NCBI RefSeq assembly: GCF_001545035.1
Contig: NZ_FCOJ02000016.1
Location: 62,001-126,000 of the forward strand
From: Caballeronia glebae
GTDB lineage: Bacteria; Pseudomonadota; Gammaproteobacteria; Burkholderiales; Burkholderiaceae
DNA: 64,000 nucleotides
Direction of reading: 5' to 3'
The notes beneath the pieces were generated by a model. That model worked only from the letters and a program-made list of their open reading frames with translations. It made no database searches and had not been told where the DNA came from. The translations under genes and the position numbers were made by a program. This document shows positions 15,663-23,477 of this stretch, piece after piece. Each line of letters opens with the position of its first letter. Within the stretch, counting starts at the first letter, position 1.

Positions 15663-17729
15663 ATGGGAGAGCCCTGTCACGCCCTGGTCGTAGCACCCTT
15701 CGGACGCGACGCCGGGATTCTCGGCGCGCTGCTCGATGAGATGGGTATCACGTCCCGGTCGTGTCCCGACATTGCCTGTCTAGAGTCGGAACTCAGCGAC
15801 GATATCTGCTTCTGTGTCGTGACTGAAGAGTCCCTTCAGCAAACCACGAATTCGATCATGCTTTCGTGGGTGGCTGGGCAGCAGAGCTGGTCAGACTTGC
15901 CGTTCATTGTCCTGACCGGCCGCGAGGGTCATGTGGACCGGGTCGACGTCGCGTCGACGCTTTCCGGCATGCTCGGCAACGTTACCTTCCTTGAAAGACC
16001 GTTTCATCCAACTACCTTCGTGAGTGTCGCTCGCTCGGCGAGGAAAGCGCGGCTTCGGCAGTACGAGGCGCGCGCCCGCATTGAAGAAGCGCGCGAAGCT
16101 GAACAGCGCCTGCGTACAGCGCTGCTTGCGGGCCAACTTGGCACATGGGAGCTCGATCTGGACGCCTGGACTCTTCAGGCTTCGGTTACCTGCAAGGCGG
16201 CTTTCGGGCGTGCGGCAGAAGACACATTTGCATACGGCGACCTGGTCGCCAGCATTCTTCCGGCGGACAACGCCGCAATGCAGGCTGCGCTTCTTGCGAC
16301 CGCTGAAAAAGGTGGTGACTGGACAGGACAGTACCGCACGGTATGGCCCGAAGGCTCGGTTCACTGGGTCGAGATTCACGCGCGCAAAGTGATCGTTTCT
16401 CACGCAACCGAGGTGGGGCATCGATTGGTTGGTGTGTCGCGCGACATTACAGGCGCCAAGACCGCTCAAGAAACGTTGCAACGGCTCAATAGTAATCTCG
16501 AGGCGCGAGTAGCAGAGCGCACCGCAGCGCTCGAAAGCGCGCATCAAAAGATTGTCGAGGAGATGGTTCAACGCGAGCGCGCCGAAGACTTGCTCCGGCA
16601 ATCGCAGAAAATGGAATTGATCGGGCAGTTGACGGGAGGCGTTGCTCATGACTTCAACAATCTGCTGATGGCAATCCTGTCTAACCTTGATTTGTTGCGC
16701 AAGTCCGTCGAAGGTGACGCGCGCGCAACCCGTTTGATTGACGGTGCGCTGCAGGGAGCGACCCGCGGCGTCTCGCTGACGCAACGGCTGCTTGCGTTCG
16801 CACGACGGCAAGACCTGACGGTCGAGCCAGTGAACGTGGCGAAACTCGTTCACGGCATGACCGCACTAATCGAGCGATCCACGACTCCGCGCATAAAGTT
16901 GTCGCTCAATCTCCCTGCCGACCTTCCGCGGGCGCTGGTTGATGCCAATCAACTGGAACTGGCTCTGTTGAATCTAGTGGTGAATGCGCGTGACGCGATG
17001 CCAGAGGGCGGAAAACTTGACATTAGCGCTGAAGCGGCTGCAATAGCAGACTCCCCGGACCTTCGCGGGGGAGCCTACATCTGCGTGCGCGTAACCGATA
17101 GCGGTACCGGTATGGATGCTTCAACGCTGGCGAAGGCCACCGAGCCTTTTTTCTCCACGAAAGAGGTCGGAAAGGGAACCGGACTTGGCCTATCAATGGT
17201 TCACGGTCTTGCGCGCCAATTGAAAGGTGCGTTACGCCTCCACAGCGAGCTTCAGAAGGGAACCCGTGCCGAGCTGTGGCTTCCAGTCACTGATCAGCTG
17301 GAGAGGGCATCTACGGCGCCTACTGAGCACTTCGTGCCCGGTCAAGCTGCGAATCTGACCATTCTGGTGGTGGATGACGATCCGTTGGTCGGCGGGAGCA
17401 CCGCCGCATTACTAGAGGACTTAGGGCACTCCGTGATCGAAGCAGAGTCGGGAGATCGGGCACTTCAGATCCTTCGCTCAGGGCGCGCCGTAGATCTCAT
17501 CATCACCGATTATTCGATGCCGGGGATGACTGGCATTGAACTGGTGGCGGCTGCCCGCGCTATCTTCCCCCGACTGCCGGTCTTGCTCGCAACCGGTTAC
17601 GCTGAGCTCCCGACCGACGCACAGCCTGGTGTTCGGAAATTGAGGAAACCCTACCAAAGGAGCCAACTGATTGCTGAGATCGCCAAAGCCGTGGTTCCCT
17701 CGAACATGCAAAGGTCCGACTTGCGCTAG
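15663..17729 (+). CDS. Hybrid histidine kinase: pseudo-receiver, PAS, HisKA, HATPase, receiver
   Basis: A 688-residue cytoplasmic kinase without membrane segments. Residues 1-130 look like a receiver but lack the phospho-Asp (FCVVTEES) and the Lys (FLERPFHP), so this is a pseudo-receiver. A PAS domain follows at about 160-265, then a coiled coil, the H-box GGVAHDFNN near 330, HATPase with NLVVNARDAMPEGG and DSGTGMD/GLGLSMVHGL, and a C-terminal receiver (VVDDDPL, phospho-Asp in IITDYSMPGMTG, Lys in LRKPYQ). A GTG at 15654 is an alternative start overlapping the KaiC stop. Tight spacing with the KaiC-like ATPase suggests that the two proteins work together. Confidence 0.88.
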   Translation: MGEPCHALVVAPFGRDAGILGALLDEMGITSRSCPDIACLESELSDDICFCVVTEESLQQTTNSIMLSWVAGQQSWSDLPFIVLTGREGHVDRVDVASTLSGMLGNVTFLERPFHPTTFVSVARSARKARLRQYEARARIEEAREAEQRLRTALLAGQLGTWELDLDAWTLQASVTCKAAFGRAAEDTFAYGDLVASILPADNAAMQAALLATAEKGGDWTGQYRTVWPEGSVHWVEIHARKVIVSHATEVGHRLVGVSRDITGAKTAQETLQRLNSNLEARVAERTAALESAHQKIVEEMVQRERAEDLLRQSQKMELIGQLTGGVAHDFNNLLMAILSNLDLLRKSVEGDARATRLIDGALQGATRGVSLTQRLLAFARRQDLTVEPVNVAKLVHGMTALIERSTTPRIKLSLNLPADLPRALVDANQLELALLNLVVNARDAMPEGGKLDISAEAAAIADSPDLRGGAYICVRVTDSGTGMDASTLAKATEPFFSTKEVGKGTGLGLSMVHGLARQLKGALRLHSELQKGTRAELWLPVTDQLERASTAPTEHFVPGQAANLTILVVDDDPLVGGSTAALLEDLGHSVIEAESGDRALQILRSGRAVDLIITDYSMPGMTGIELVAAARAIFPRLPVLLATGYAELPTDAQPGVRKLRKPYQRSQLIAEIAKAVVPSNMQRSDLR

Positions 17730-18013
17730 GTAAGGACGGTTCAACCGAACGCGTTGGGGCCGGCAGAAGCGCGACTGAATTCCCGGCTCAAATCGGAACC
17801 GCGTGGGGTCGATGACCAAGCAAGTTCTACGCGTCGGATGCTCGCCCTGTAGCTCGTCAGTGCCGGCACCGCACTTTTCGCGCCGCCAAGAGCCTGCGCC
17901 TTGCTAACCAGCTAACCGCGTAAGTTAACGTAATAAACGGAGTCCGCCGAGCGAAAACGGTCTACAGTGAGCAGACCGTCCTCAAAATTGGGACTGGTCT
18001 TTCAGAGGTAGTC

Positions 18014-18196
18014 ATGCGAGTAGAAATCAAGAATGCCATTTCTCCTGCGGAAAACGAGAATGCTTACAACCGGGATCGTCGGGCAAAGCTTCTCATTCTC
18101 AAAACCGCGGACGCTAACAGGGAAGAGCAGCGGCGAATCAGCTTTGCTCTTATCGATTCGACCGTGCACAAGTGGCGCTATCCCGCTAAACCGTGA
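18014..18196 (+). CDS. Possible 60-residue hydrophilic protein
   Basis: The ATG follows CAGAGGTAGTC, a fair ribosome site. The product (N-terminus MRVEIKNAISPAENENAYNR) is charged and lower in G+C than its neighbours. No family recognised. It ends 10 bases before the IS5 remnant. Upstream, 17940-18000 contains short inverted repeats (CGGTCT-N9-AGACCG) that could belong to its leader. Confidence 0.35.
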   Translation: MRVEIKNAISPAENENAYNRDRRAKLLILKTADANREEQRRISFALIDSTVHKWRYPAKP

Positions 18197-18206
18197 AAAG
18201 CTGATC

Positions 18207-18426
18207 GTTGGCGTTGTTTTTCAGTCTGCGCCGTCGTCGCCGGAGAACGCCGGGAAGCAGCGCGGCCCAGAGATGCATCGGAGAAAGAGAGATAACGAGC
18301 GGCACATCGGCACGAAGTGCCGCTGTGGGCGTGGATGCCCACTCGCGGGTCCATAGCGTGCTGGAGACGGTCGCAACCGAATCGGATGTTCGGCAAGCGC
18401 ATACCCTGTTGCAGGGTCACGAGTAG
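18207..18426 (+). pseudogene. IS5-family transposase fragment, frameshifted
   Basis: Two reading frames join into one IS5-type transposase stretch. The first (18207-18329) reads FQSAPSSPENAGKQRGPEMH then RRKRDNERHIG, matching the APSS...DPEMHQT...HFGMK segment of IS5 transposases. The second (18325-18426) continues with VGVDAHSRVHSVLETVATES then DVRQAHTLLQGHE, matching the GVDA...HSVVTTAANV.DVTQ.. segment. A frameshift near 18327 and loss of both ends show an old dead copy. Confidence 0.7.
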
Positions 18427-18610
18427 CACGCAATTGCGCGACGCTCAATCTGCAGGAAGGTCCGAGTAAAGGGAAGTTCCTCCGCTTGGGACATTCCTGC
18501 GCTTGGCGATCGGTGTTAAAAGCAGGGCGGCCACCACTGGGGTTTCGTGCGAAGCTCATCGCTCGCGCCCCCTCAGTTGAAAAACGGGCGCCCGCCTGCG
18601 ACTGCTCACA

Positions 18611-18721
18611 TCACTGACGCTTCACAGCGTCCTTCTTCAGCTTTTTTGCTTCCTTCTTTTCCTTGGGCGTCTTGGTGGCAACCTTCTTCTGCGCTTTCTT
18701 GGCGTCCTGCGACTTGCTCAT
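18611..18721 (-). CDS. Lysine-rich 36-residue protein
   Basis: A tiny, extremely basic protein: MSKSQDAKKAQKKVATKTPK followed by a Lys/Glu-rich tail ending AVKRQ, with about 15 lysines in 36 residues. GAGGAGCACACG precedes the ATG, a strong ribosome site. It looks like a nucleic-acid-binding or highly helical stress peptide, but no function is known to me. Its upstream region was invaded by the IS21 element 42 bases before the start codon, so native transcription may be lost or altered. Confidence 0.7.
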   Translation of the reverse strand: MSKSQDAKKAQKKVATKTPKEKKEAKKLKKDAVKRQ

Positions 18722-18763
18722 CGTGTGCTCCTCGTACCGGATATCGTGGGTGGTCATTTTACA

Positions 18764-18771
18764 CAACGCAC
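18764..18771 (+). repeat. Left target-site duplication of the IS21 element (CAACGCAC)
   Basis: Identical to 21406-21413 on the other side of the element; 8-bp duplications are within the range known for the IS21 family. Confidence 0.85.
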
Positions 18772-18776
18772 TGCGT

Positions 18777-18863
18777 ATTCCAAGCAAATCGAACAGCCAT
18801 TCCACGGTAAAGCGAACGCTGATTCCACTGCAAGGCGAACAGCGATTTCGCGCCATCGCGAAC
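18777..18863 (-). repeat. Left-end multiple terminal repeats of the IS21 element
   Basis: Four copies of an ATTCCAcgg.AAagCGAAC unit begin at 18777, 18799, 18822 and 18845 (spacing 22, 23, 23). The outer three are well kept and the innermost is degenerate. They are in inverted orientation to the five right-end copies and are the expected transposase-binding sites. Confidence 0.88.
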
Positions 18864-18897
18864 AAACAGGATGCAGCGATACGGGGGTTTTGCCTTT

Positions 18898-19656
18898 TTA
18901 CTCGGACTGCGACTTCGCGGTCAACTGACTTCGCGTCTTGCGCATCGATTCGCCGGCAAGCGTGATGCGATGAGCGTTGTGCACCAGCCGGTCGAGGATT
19001 GCGTCCGCGACCGTCGGTTCGCCAATCGCGTCATGCCAGAGGTCCACGGCCAGCTGGCTTGTGGCCAGTGTGGATCGGTTGCCGTGTCGGTCATCGAGAA
19101 CCTCAAGCAGGTCACGCCGCGCCGAGTCGCTCAGCGGCGTCATCGCAAGGTCGTCAAGTATCACGAGATCCGTCTTGGCGAGTTGCGCAAGCCAGCGTGC
19201 GTAGCGGCCACTACCGTGCGCAATAGCCAACTCTTCACTGAGCTTCGGCACGCGCAGATAACACGCCGAGAAGCCCTGTCTGCAGGCCTGAACTGCGAAG
19301 GCGCAACCCAGCCAGCTCTTGCCAAGGCCGGTCGGCGCGACCAGGATGAGATTCTGGCGCTCCCGAATCCATTCACAGGTCAGCAGCCGAGCGGTGAGCG
19401 CGCGATCCAGCCCGCGCGCAGTGCGGTAATCGATATCCTCCGGCGAGGCGCCGGAGAACTTCAGCTTCGCGCGCCGCAAGCGCGCAGTTGTCTGTCTCGA
19501 TTCCCGCTGGCTGGCTTCGCGCTCGACCAGAAGGCCCAGGCGCTCTTCGAAGCCAAGCCGATCAATGCCCTCCTGCGCCTGCTGTTCGGCAAGGGCAGCG
19601 GCCATGCCGCTCAGGCGCAGCGCATGCAGTTTGTCGACGGTCGGATGATGAAGCAT
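18898..19656 (-). CDS. istB: IS21-family helper ATPase IstB
   Basis: A 252-residue AAA+ ATPase of DnaC type that activates IstA during transposition. Walker A is APTGLGKSW near residue 107 and Walker B VILDDLAMTPL near 168, followed by the sensor-like ATSQLAVDLWHD. Length is normal for IstB. AGGAAGGAATCGTC precedes the ATG. No disruption is visible. Confidence 0.93.
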   Translation of the reverse strand: MLHHPTVDKLHALRLSGMAAALAEQQAQEGIDRLGFEERLGLLVEREASQRESRQTTARLRRAKLKFSGASPEDIDYRTARGLDRALTARLLTCEWIRERQNLILVAPTGLGKSWLGCAFAVQACRQGFSACYLRVPKLSEELAIAHGSGRYARWLAQLAKTDLVILDDLAMTPLSDSARRDLLEVLDDRHGNRSTLATSQLAVDLWHDAIGEPTVADAILDRLVHNAHRITLAGESMRKTRSQLTAKSQSE

Positions 19657-19674
19657 GACGATTCCTTCCTGATT

Positions 19675-21222
19675 TCAGTGATAGTAGGATGGCCCGCGCA
19701 CGTTGGCGTGCATGAGCGGCAGGTCGGCCTGGAGCGTAGCCGGTTCTGGCTCACGGTCCAGGCCGTTCTTCAGCGTCGAGGCAATGAACTTGTAGTTCGG
19801 CGCTTTCAGGTCGATGGCGCGGCGGCAGGCGGCCTCGAGCCGTTCGCGCCCGTAGTCCTTGCCCATGCGCAGCACACCCAGACAGGCGCGGTACGCCTGC
19901 TGCGGATGCTTGCGCGCGCCCAGCAGGTGCTGGATGACGGCGGAGGTGTGCGGGCCAATGTCGGCGGCCCAGTTGCCCAGCCGTTGCGGGTCACAGCCCT
20001 TCACGACGGCCTGGTGTTCCGGTGGCATGTGCGCGTCGATGGTGGTGTGGAAGCGACGGCGGGCACTCTTGCCGTGCGCGGCGATGCGCTGGCCGCGATG
20101 GAAGATCTCGACGGTATTGGTCGTGACGCGCACATCGACCTGCTCGCGTGCATAGCGGTACGACACGGAGTAGTAGTGCTGGTCCACTTCGACGTGATAG
20201 TCCGGCCCCACGCGAGCGACGATCCAATCTGCGTACTGGTAGGGCGTGTCTGGAAGCGGGCGCAGCGCAGGCCGATCGATTTCCTCGAATACGCTACGGC
20301 GCGAGCCCGGCAGCTTCTTGAATGGCCGGTTGTTCAGATCCACCAGCAACACGGCGACGGCCCGGTTGGCCTCATCGAGGTTAAAGAAGCGCTGGTTTCG
20401 CAAGCGCGCGAGAATCCATCGCTGGACCAGGAGTACCGAGAGCTCGGCTTTCGGCTTGTCACGCGGCTTTCTTGGACGCGCTGGGATGATGGCGGTGGAG
20501 TAATGCCTCGCCATCTCCTGGTAGGTCTCGTTGATCTGTGGTTCGTAGAAGTTGGCCTTGAGCACGCCCGACTTCAGGTTATCCGGGACCAGAATCTCGA
20601 CTACGCCGTTGTAAAACGCAAAGGCGCGCACATGCGAGCCGATCCAGTCGGGCAGTTTCTGCGTCCACGTCAGCTCAGCGAATGTGTAGCCGGACACGCC
20701 GAGGGCCGCAACGAACAACTCAGCTTCACGGATCTCGCCCGTGTCCGGATTGATGATGCCGAGCTTCTTGCCGGAGTAATCGACGAACAGCTTCTGCCCC
20801 GGCATGTGCGTTTGTCGCATCGTCACCGGCAGTCGCTGCGCCCATTCCTGATAGGCCCGGCAGAACCAGCTATAGCCGTATCCGTCCGGATGCTGGGCCC
20901 TGTATTCCTGCCACAGCAGCTCCAGCGTCACGCCCGGCTTGCCGATCTCGCGATGTATCGTCGGCCAGTGCGGCATGCCTCGCGGAAGCGCGCGTGGCGC
21001 GGGCGGTGGATACAGCCGGGCTTCGAGTGCCGCGTCGTCGCTCGCCAGTTGTGCTGGCAACGGCCACTGTAGGCCGGCCAGTTTCACCCGGTGCAGGTAT
21101 TGCCACACTGTCGAGGTCGACGTGCCGATGGCCTGGGCGATTTCCCGATGGGTGCGGTCGCAGTCGAAGTGCAGCCGAAGGACTTCACGAATTTTACGCA
21201 TGGTCAACCTGATGTTTGCCAT
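19675..21222 (-). CDS. istA: IS21-family transposase IstA
   Basis: A 515-residue DDE transposase. The N-terminus has the helix-turn-helix REIAQAIGTSTSTVWQYLHR. The integrase core follows with the first Asp in LFVDYSGKKLGI near 140, the second in LVPDNLKSGV near 198 and the Glu in RDKPKAELS. A C-terminal beta-barrel region (YHVEVDQHYYSVSYRY) completes the usual IstA layout. GGGAGTGCCGG precedes the ATG. The gene is intact. Confidence 0.93.
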   Translation of the reverse strand: MANIRLTMRKIREVLRLHFDCDRTHREIAQAIGTSTSTVWQYLHRVKLAGLQWPLPAQLASDDAALEARLYPPPAPRALPRGMPHWPTIHREIGKPGVTLELLWQEYRAQHPDGYGYSWFCRAYQEWAQRLPVTMRQTHMPGQKLFVDYSGKKLGIINPDTGEIREAELFVAALGVSGYTFAELTWTQKLPDWIGSHVRAFAFYNGVVEILVPDNLKSGVLKANFYEPQINETYQEMARHYSTAIIPARPRKPRDKPKAELSVLLVQRWILARLRNQRFFNLDEANRAVAVLLVDLNNRPFKKLPGSRRSVFEEIDRPALRPLPDTPYQYADWIVARVGPDYHVEVDQHYYSVSYRYAREQVDVRVTTNTVEIFHRGQRIAAHGKSARRRFHTTIDAHMPPEHQAVVKGCDPQRLGNWAADIGPHTSAVIQHLLGARKHPQQAYRACLGVLRMGKDYGRERLEAACRRAIDLKAPNYKFIASTLKNGLDREPEPATLQADLPLMHANVRGPSYYH

Positions 21223-21289
21223 CCGGCACTCCCGACAAAATTGTCGAGCGTGCCATCGTTGACCCGCGTCGCTGCTACAGCACCTTGCT

Positions 21290-21400
21290 GTTCGCTTTCG
21301 CGTGGAATCCCTGTTCGTTTTGCCGTGGAATCGGCGTTCGTTTTGCCGTGGAATTCATGTTCGCTTTCGCGTGGAATTTACGTTCGATTTGGCGTGGAAT
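21290..21400 (+). repeat. Right-end multiple terminal repeats of the IS21 element
   Basis: Five 19-bp copies of GTTCG(c/t/a)TTt(c/g)(g/c)CGTGGAAT start at 21290, 21313, 21336, 21359 and 21382, with an exact 23-bp period, about two helical turns. They mirror the four left-end copies. Confidence 0.92.
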
Positions 21401-21405
21401 ATTCA

Positions 21406-21413
21406 CAACGCAC
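21406..21413 (+). repeat. Right target-site duplication of the IS21 element (CAACGCAC)
   Basis: Exact copy of 18764-18771. Removing the element and one copy rejoins the region between the two small minus-strand genes. Confidence 0.85.
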
Positions 21414-21418
21414 AGCAC

Positions 21419-21727
21419 TCAGTGGCACTGGCGGCGAGTGATGACCCGTTGCTCCGCGTCTTCCAAAAGCTTGCGCGCGTATTCCGATATCCGGTATTCG
21501 TCGTTCCCGATCCCAAACGGTGACTCGGGGATCAAGCCGCGGGCTTCTCTGAGGAACTCGGCGCGCACTTCGGGCGTGATGAAGCGCACCGGAGCGACGA
21601 TTGATTCGCCTCTGTCGTCGACGTCGCCCACTTCGATGCCCTCTGTATTGCGAATTGGCGCGCGAGCGTTGACGCCAAGTCTGGTTTTCGTATAGATGAT
21701 GTCGTTGGTGTTGACATTGAAGGACAT
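21419..21727 (-). CDS. Hypothetical 102-residue protein
   Basis: A soluble protein, N-terminus MSFNVNTNDIIYTKTRLGVN, C-terminal half predicted helical (EYARKLLEDAEQRV). No family recognised. ACGGAGACGCCCC lies before the ATG; longer in-frame starts exist up to 21862 without support. The IS21 element begins 5 bases after its stop codon. Without the IS, the lysine-rich gene would start only about 55 bases downstream on the same strand, so the two may once have shared a transcript. Confidence 0.55.
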   Translation of the reverse strand: MSFNVNTNDIIYTKTRLGVNARAPIRNTEGIEVGDVDDRGESIVAPVRFITPEVRAEFLREARGLIPESPFGIGNDEYRISEYARKLLEDAEQRVITRRQCH

Positions 21728-22303
21728 GGGGCGTCTCCGTGCCATAGAGGGTACAGCCCTTGCGCATCGGCGGACCGCACCTGACTCAATCAAGCATGAG
21801 TCGGTCCCGGTCGCGCGTTCGCTGTCGACTGTCGTCGGACTTGCTGAATGCGGCTTGCCCACGTGCTTTCCAAACTAGCGCCGTGGGAGGTCACTTCCAT
21901 ATAGCTATGTAACGAGTTGCCGATCCGTCGCGCGCAAAAAAATAACTGGCATCAGTCGACGGTTCTGCGCGAGCCCGGCCATGCGAGACCGCCGCGACGC
22001 GCCAGTAGCAAATCATTCGCGACCTGTCTCGGTGAGACCTCGCGATTCGAGCGCTGGCAGCTTGAATGACAGCAGTGTCATGGACTAAGGTAGACATGAC
22101 GATCAGCCTTCGGAAGCATGACAGGATGACCGATTCATCCGCAGTCGAGGCGACCGCCCTCCTGACGAATCTCATTCAATCCGTTGAATCCGATCACGAC
22201 CTTGTTCGCGCCGTCCTGGACGTTTCGCGTCGACGCGAGGGTGAAAAGGGAGCCTGCTCGTCTGCATCTGGCAACGAAGTCGATTTCAACGGAGGAGGCG
22301 ATC
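21728..22303. other. Gap without a recognisable gene
   Basis: 576 bases before the MBL-fold gene. Minus-strand frame 21891-22175 and plus-strand frame 22066-22359 are open but show no family and no good ribosome site. The divergent promoters of the flanking genes must lie here. Confidence 0.4.
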
Positions 22304-23431
22304 ATGCCCCAATGCATGTGTTCGCATCGGCCGTCTCGCCGCATGTTTCTTTGCTGTAGCGCATCGGCGACCTTCGGCGCTCTGATGGGGCCGATTCTGA
22401 GCGGATCATCTGTCGCCCGGGCCGAACAGGTGTCGGGAGATGTACCGACTGTCGATCGTCTCGCGCTGCGCGTCGTAACGGACAGCTACCAACTGGCGAT
22501 CGCGCCGAGTGGAAGGATCGGGAGTATCGATGTCATCCGCTTCGGCATGCCTCCCGCGGGAAAATCGTTGCTGGGAGAATTCGGTCTGGCAATGCACGCA
22601 GAATCCAGCCGCGGCGCAGAGACGCGAAACATGCTGATCGACTTCGGATTTACCTCCGAGACGCTGGAAAACAATCTGTCGATGTTGGGCATTGCACCGG
22701 AGAGCATCGATGCGCTTGTTCTGAGCCACGGACATTACGATCACTTCGGAGGCCTTGCCGGTTTTCTGCAACACAATCGACGCAGGCTGCGGCCCGACGT
22801 TCCGCTGTATGTCGGCGGCGAAGAGGCCTTTTGCACCCGCGAGTGGACGGCGGGAAAGGTCGAGGATTTCGGTTATATCGACCGTAGCGCGCTGGCCGGC
22901 GCCAAGGTCCGGATCGTCACGGCCGAAGCGCCGTCGATAATCGCGGGTCATGGCTTCACCACTGGAAACATACCGACTCGCTCGTTTGAGAAGGTGCTGT
23001 CTCCGAGCCGGATGCACGTCGGGATCAAGGATGGCATCGGATGCTTTCCCGACAAGCTTGCCACGGAAAAGCAGAGCGTCCAGGTCATCGCGGACGACTT
23101 CCAGCACGAACTGGCGACGTGCTTCAACGTGAAAGGACGCGGTCTCGTCGTGATCACGTCCTGTAGTCACCGCGGCGTGGTGAATGCCGTATCGCGTGCG
23201 CTGGAAATCTCCGGCGTCAGCAAAGTGCATGCGGTGGCCGGCGGCTTTCATCTTGCGCCGCAGAAGGAAGACTATGTCAGGCAGACCTTCACCGAGTTGA
23301 TGAAATTCGATCCGGACTATGTCATTCCCATGCACTGCACCGGCGAGACGTTCGTTCAGATCTTGGAGAAAGAGGCGCCCGACAAGTTCATCCGCTCATA
23401 CACGGGAAGCCGCTACGTCTTTGCGAGCTGA
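22304..23431 (+). CDS. MBL-fold metallo-hydrolase with twin-arginine-type signal
   Basis: A 375-residue metallo-beta-lactamase-fold protein. The N-terminus has SRRMFLCCSASATFGALMG, a Tat-like signal that would export a metal-loaded protein to the periplasm. The metal motif is LSHGHYDHFGG near residue 140, with later His ligands in AVAGGFHLAP and MHCTGETF. It resembles the beta-ribofuranosylaminobenzene-phosphate-synthase-like MBL subgroup; the substrate is unknown. Frames from 22184 are open, but GGAGGAGGCGATC before the ATG at 22304 decides the start. Confidence 0.82.
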   Translation: MPQCMCSHRPSRRMFLCCSASATFGALMGPILSGSSVARAEQVSGDVPTVDRLALRVVTDSYQLAIAPSGRIGSIDVIRFGMPPAGKSLLGEFGLAMHAESSRGAETRNMLIDFGFTSETLENNLSMLGIAPESIDALVLSHGHYDHFGGLAGFLQHNRRRLRPDVPLYVGGEEAFCTREWTAGKVEDFGYIDRSALAGAKVRIVTAEAPSIIAGHGFTTGNIPTRSFEKVLSPSRMHVGIKDGIGCFPDKLATEKQSVQVIADDFQHELATCFNVKGRGLVVITSCSHRGVVNAVSRALEISGVSKVHAVAGGFHLAPQKEDYVRQTFTELMKFDPDYVIPMHCTGETFVQILEKEAPDKFIRSYTGSRYVFAS

Positions 23432-23477
23432 TCGTTGAGAAAGCGCCCGAGCGACGCTCGGCCGGGACAGAGGCCTG

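Larger units (their letters stand above)
18772..21405 (-). mobile_element. Complete IS21-family insertion sequence (istA, istB)
   Basis: A 2634-bp element bounded by TGCGTATTCCA on the left and the complement of TGAATATTCCA on the right, that is 5'-TG...CA-3' tips. It is flanked by an 8-bp direct repeat CAACGCAC. It carries istA and istB on the minus strand, 18 bases apart, and multiple 19-bp terminal repeats at both ends, all typical of IS21. Intact genes, tips and duplication indicate a recent and probably still active copy. It lies 42 bases before the lysine-rich gene and 5 bases behind the stop codon of the 21419-21727 gene. Confidence 0.92.

Noticed and set aside
14162-17729. A true circadian clock operon
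   Set aside because: No kaiA or kaiB is visible and KaiC homologues occur widely outside cyanobacteria in other roles.
18871-21072. 733-codon plus-strand open frame
   Set aside because: Antisense shadow of istA and istB, which are complete and recognisable.
21290-21400. CRISPR-like array of regular repeats
   Set aside because: Five 19-bp units at 23-bp period leave 4-base spacers and lie at the IS21 end; they are transposase-binding repeats.
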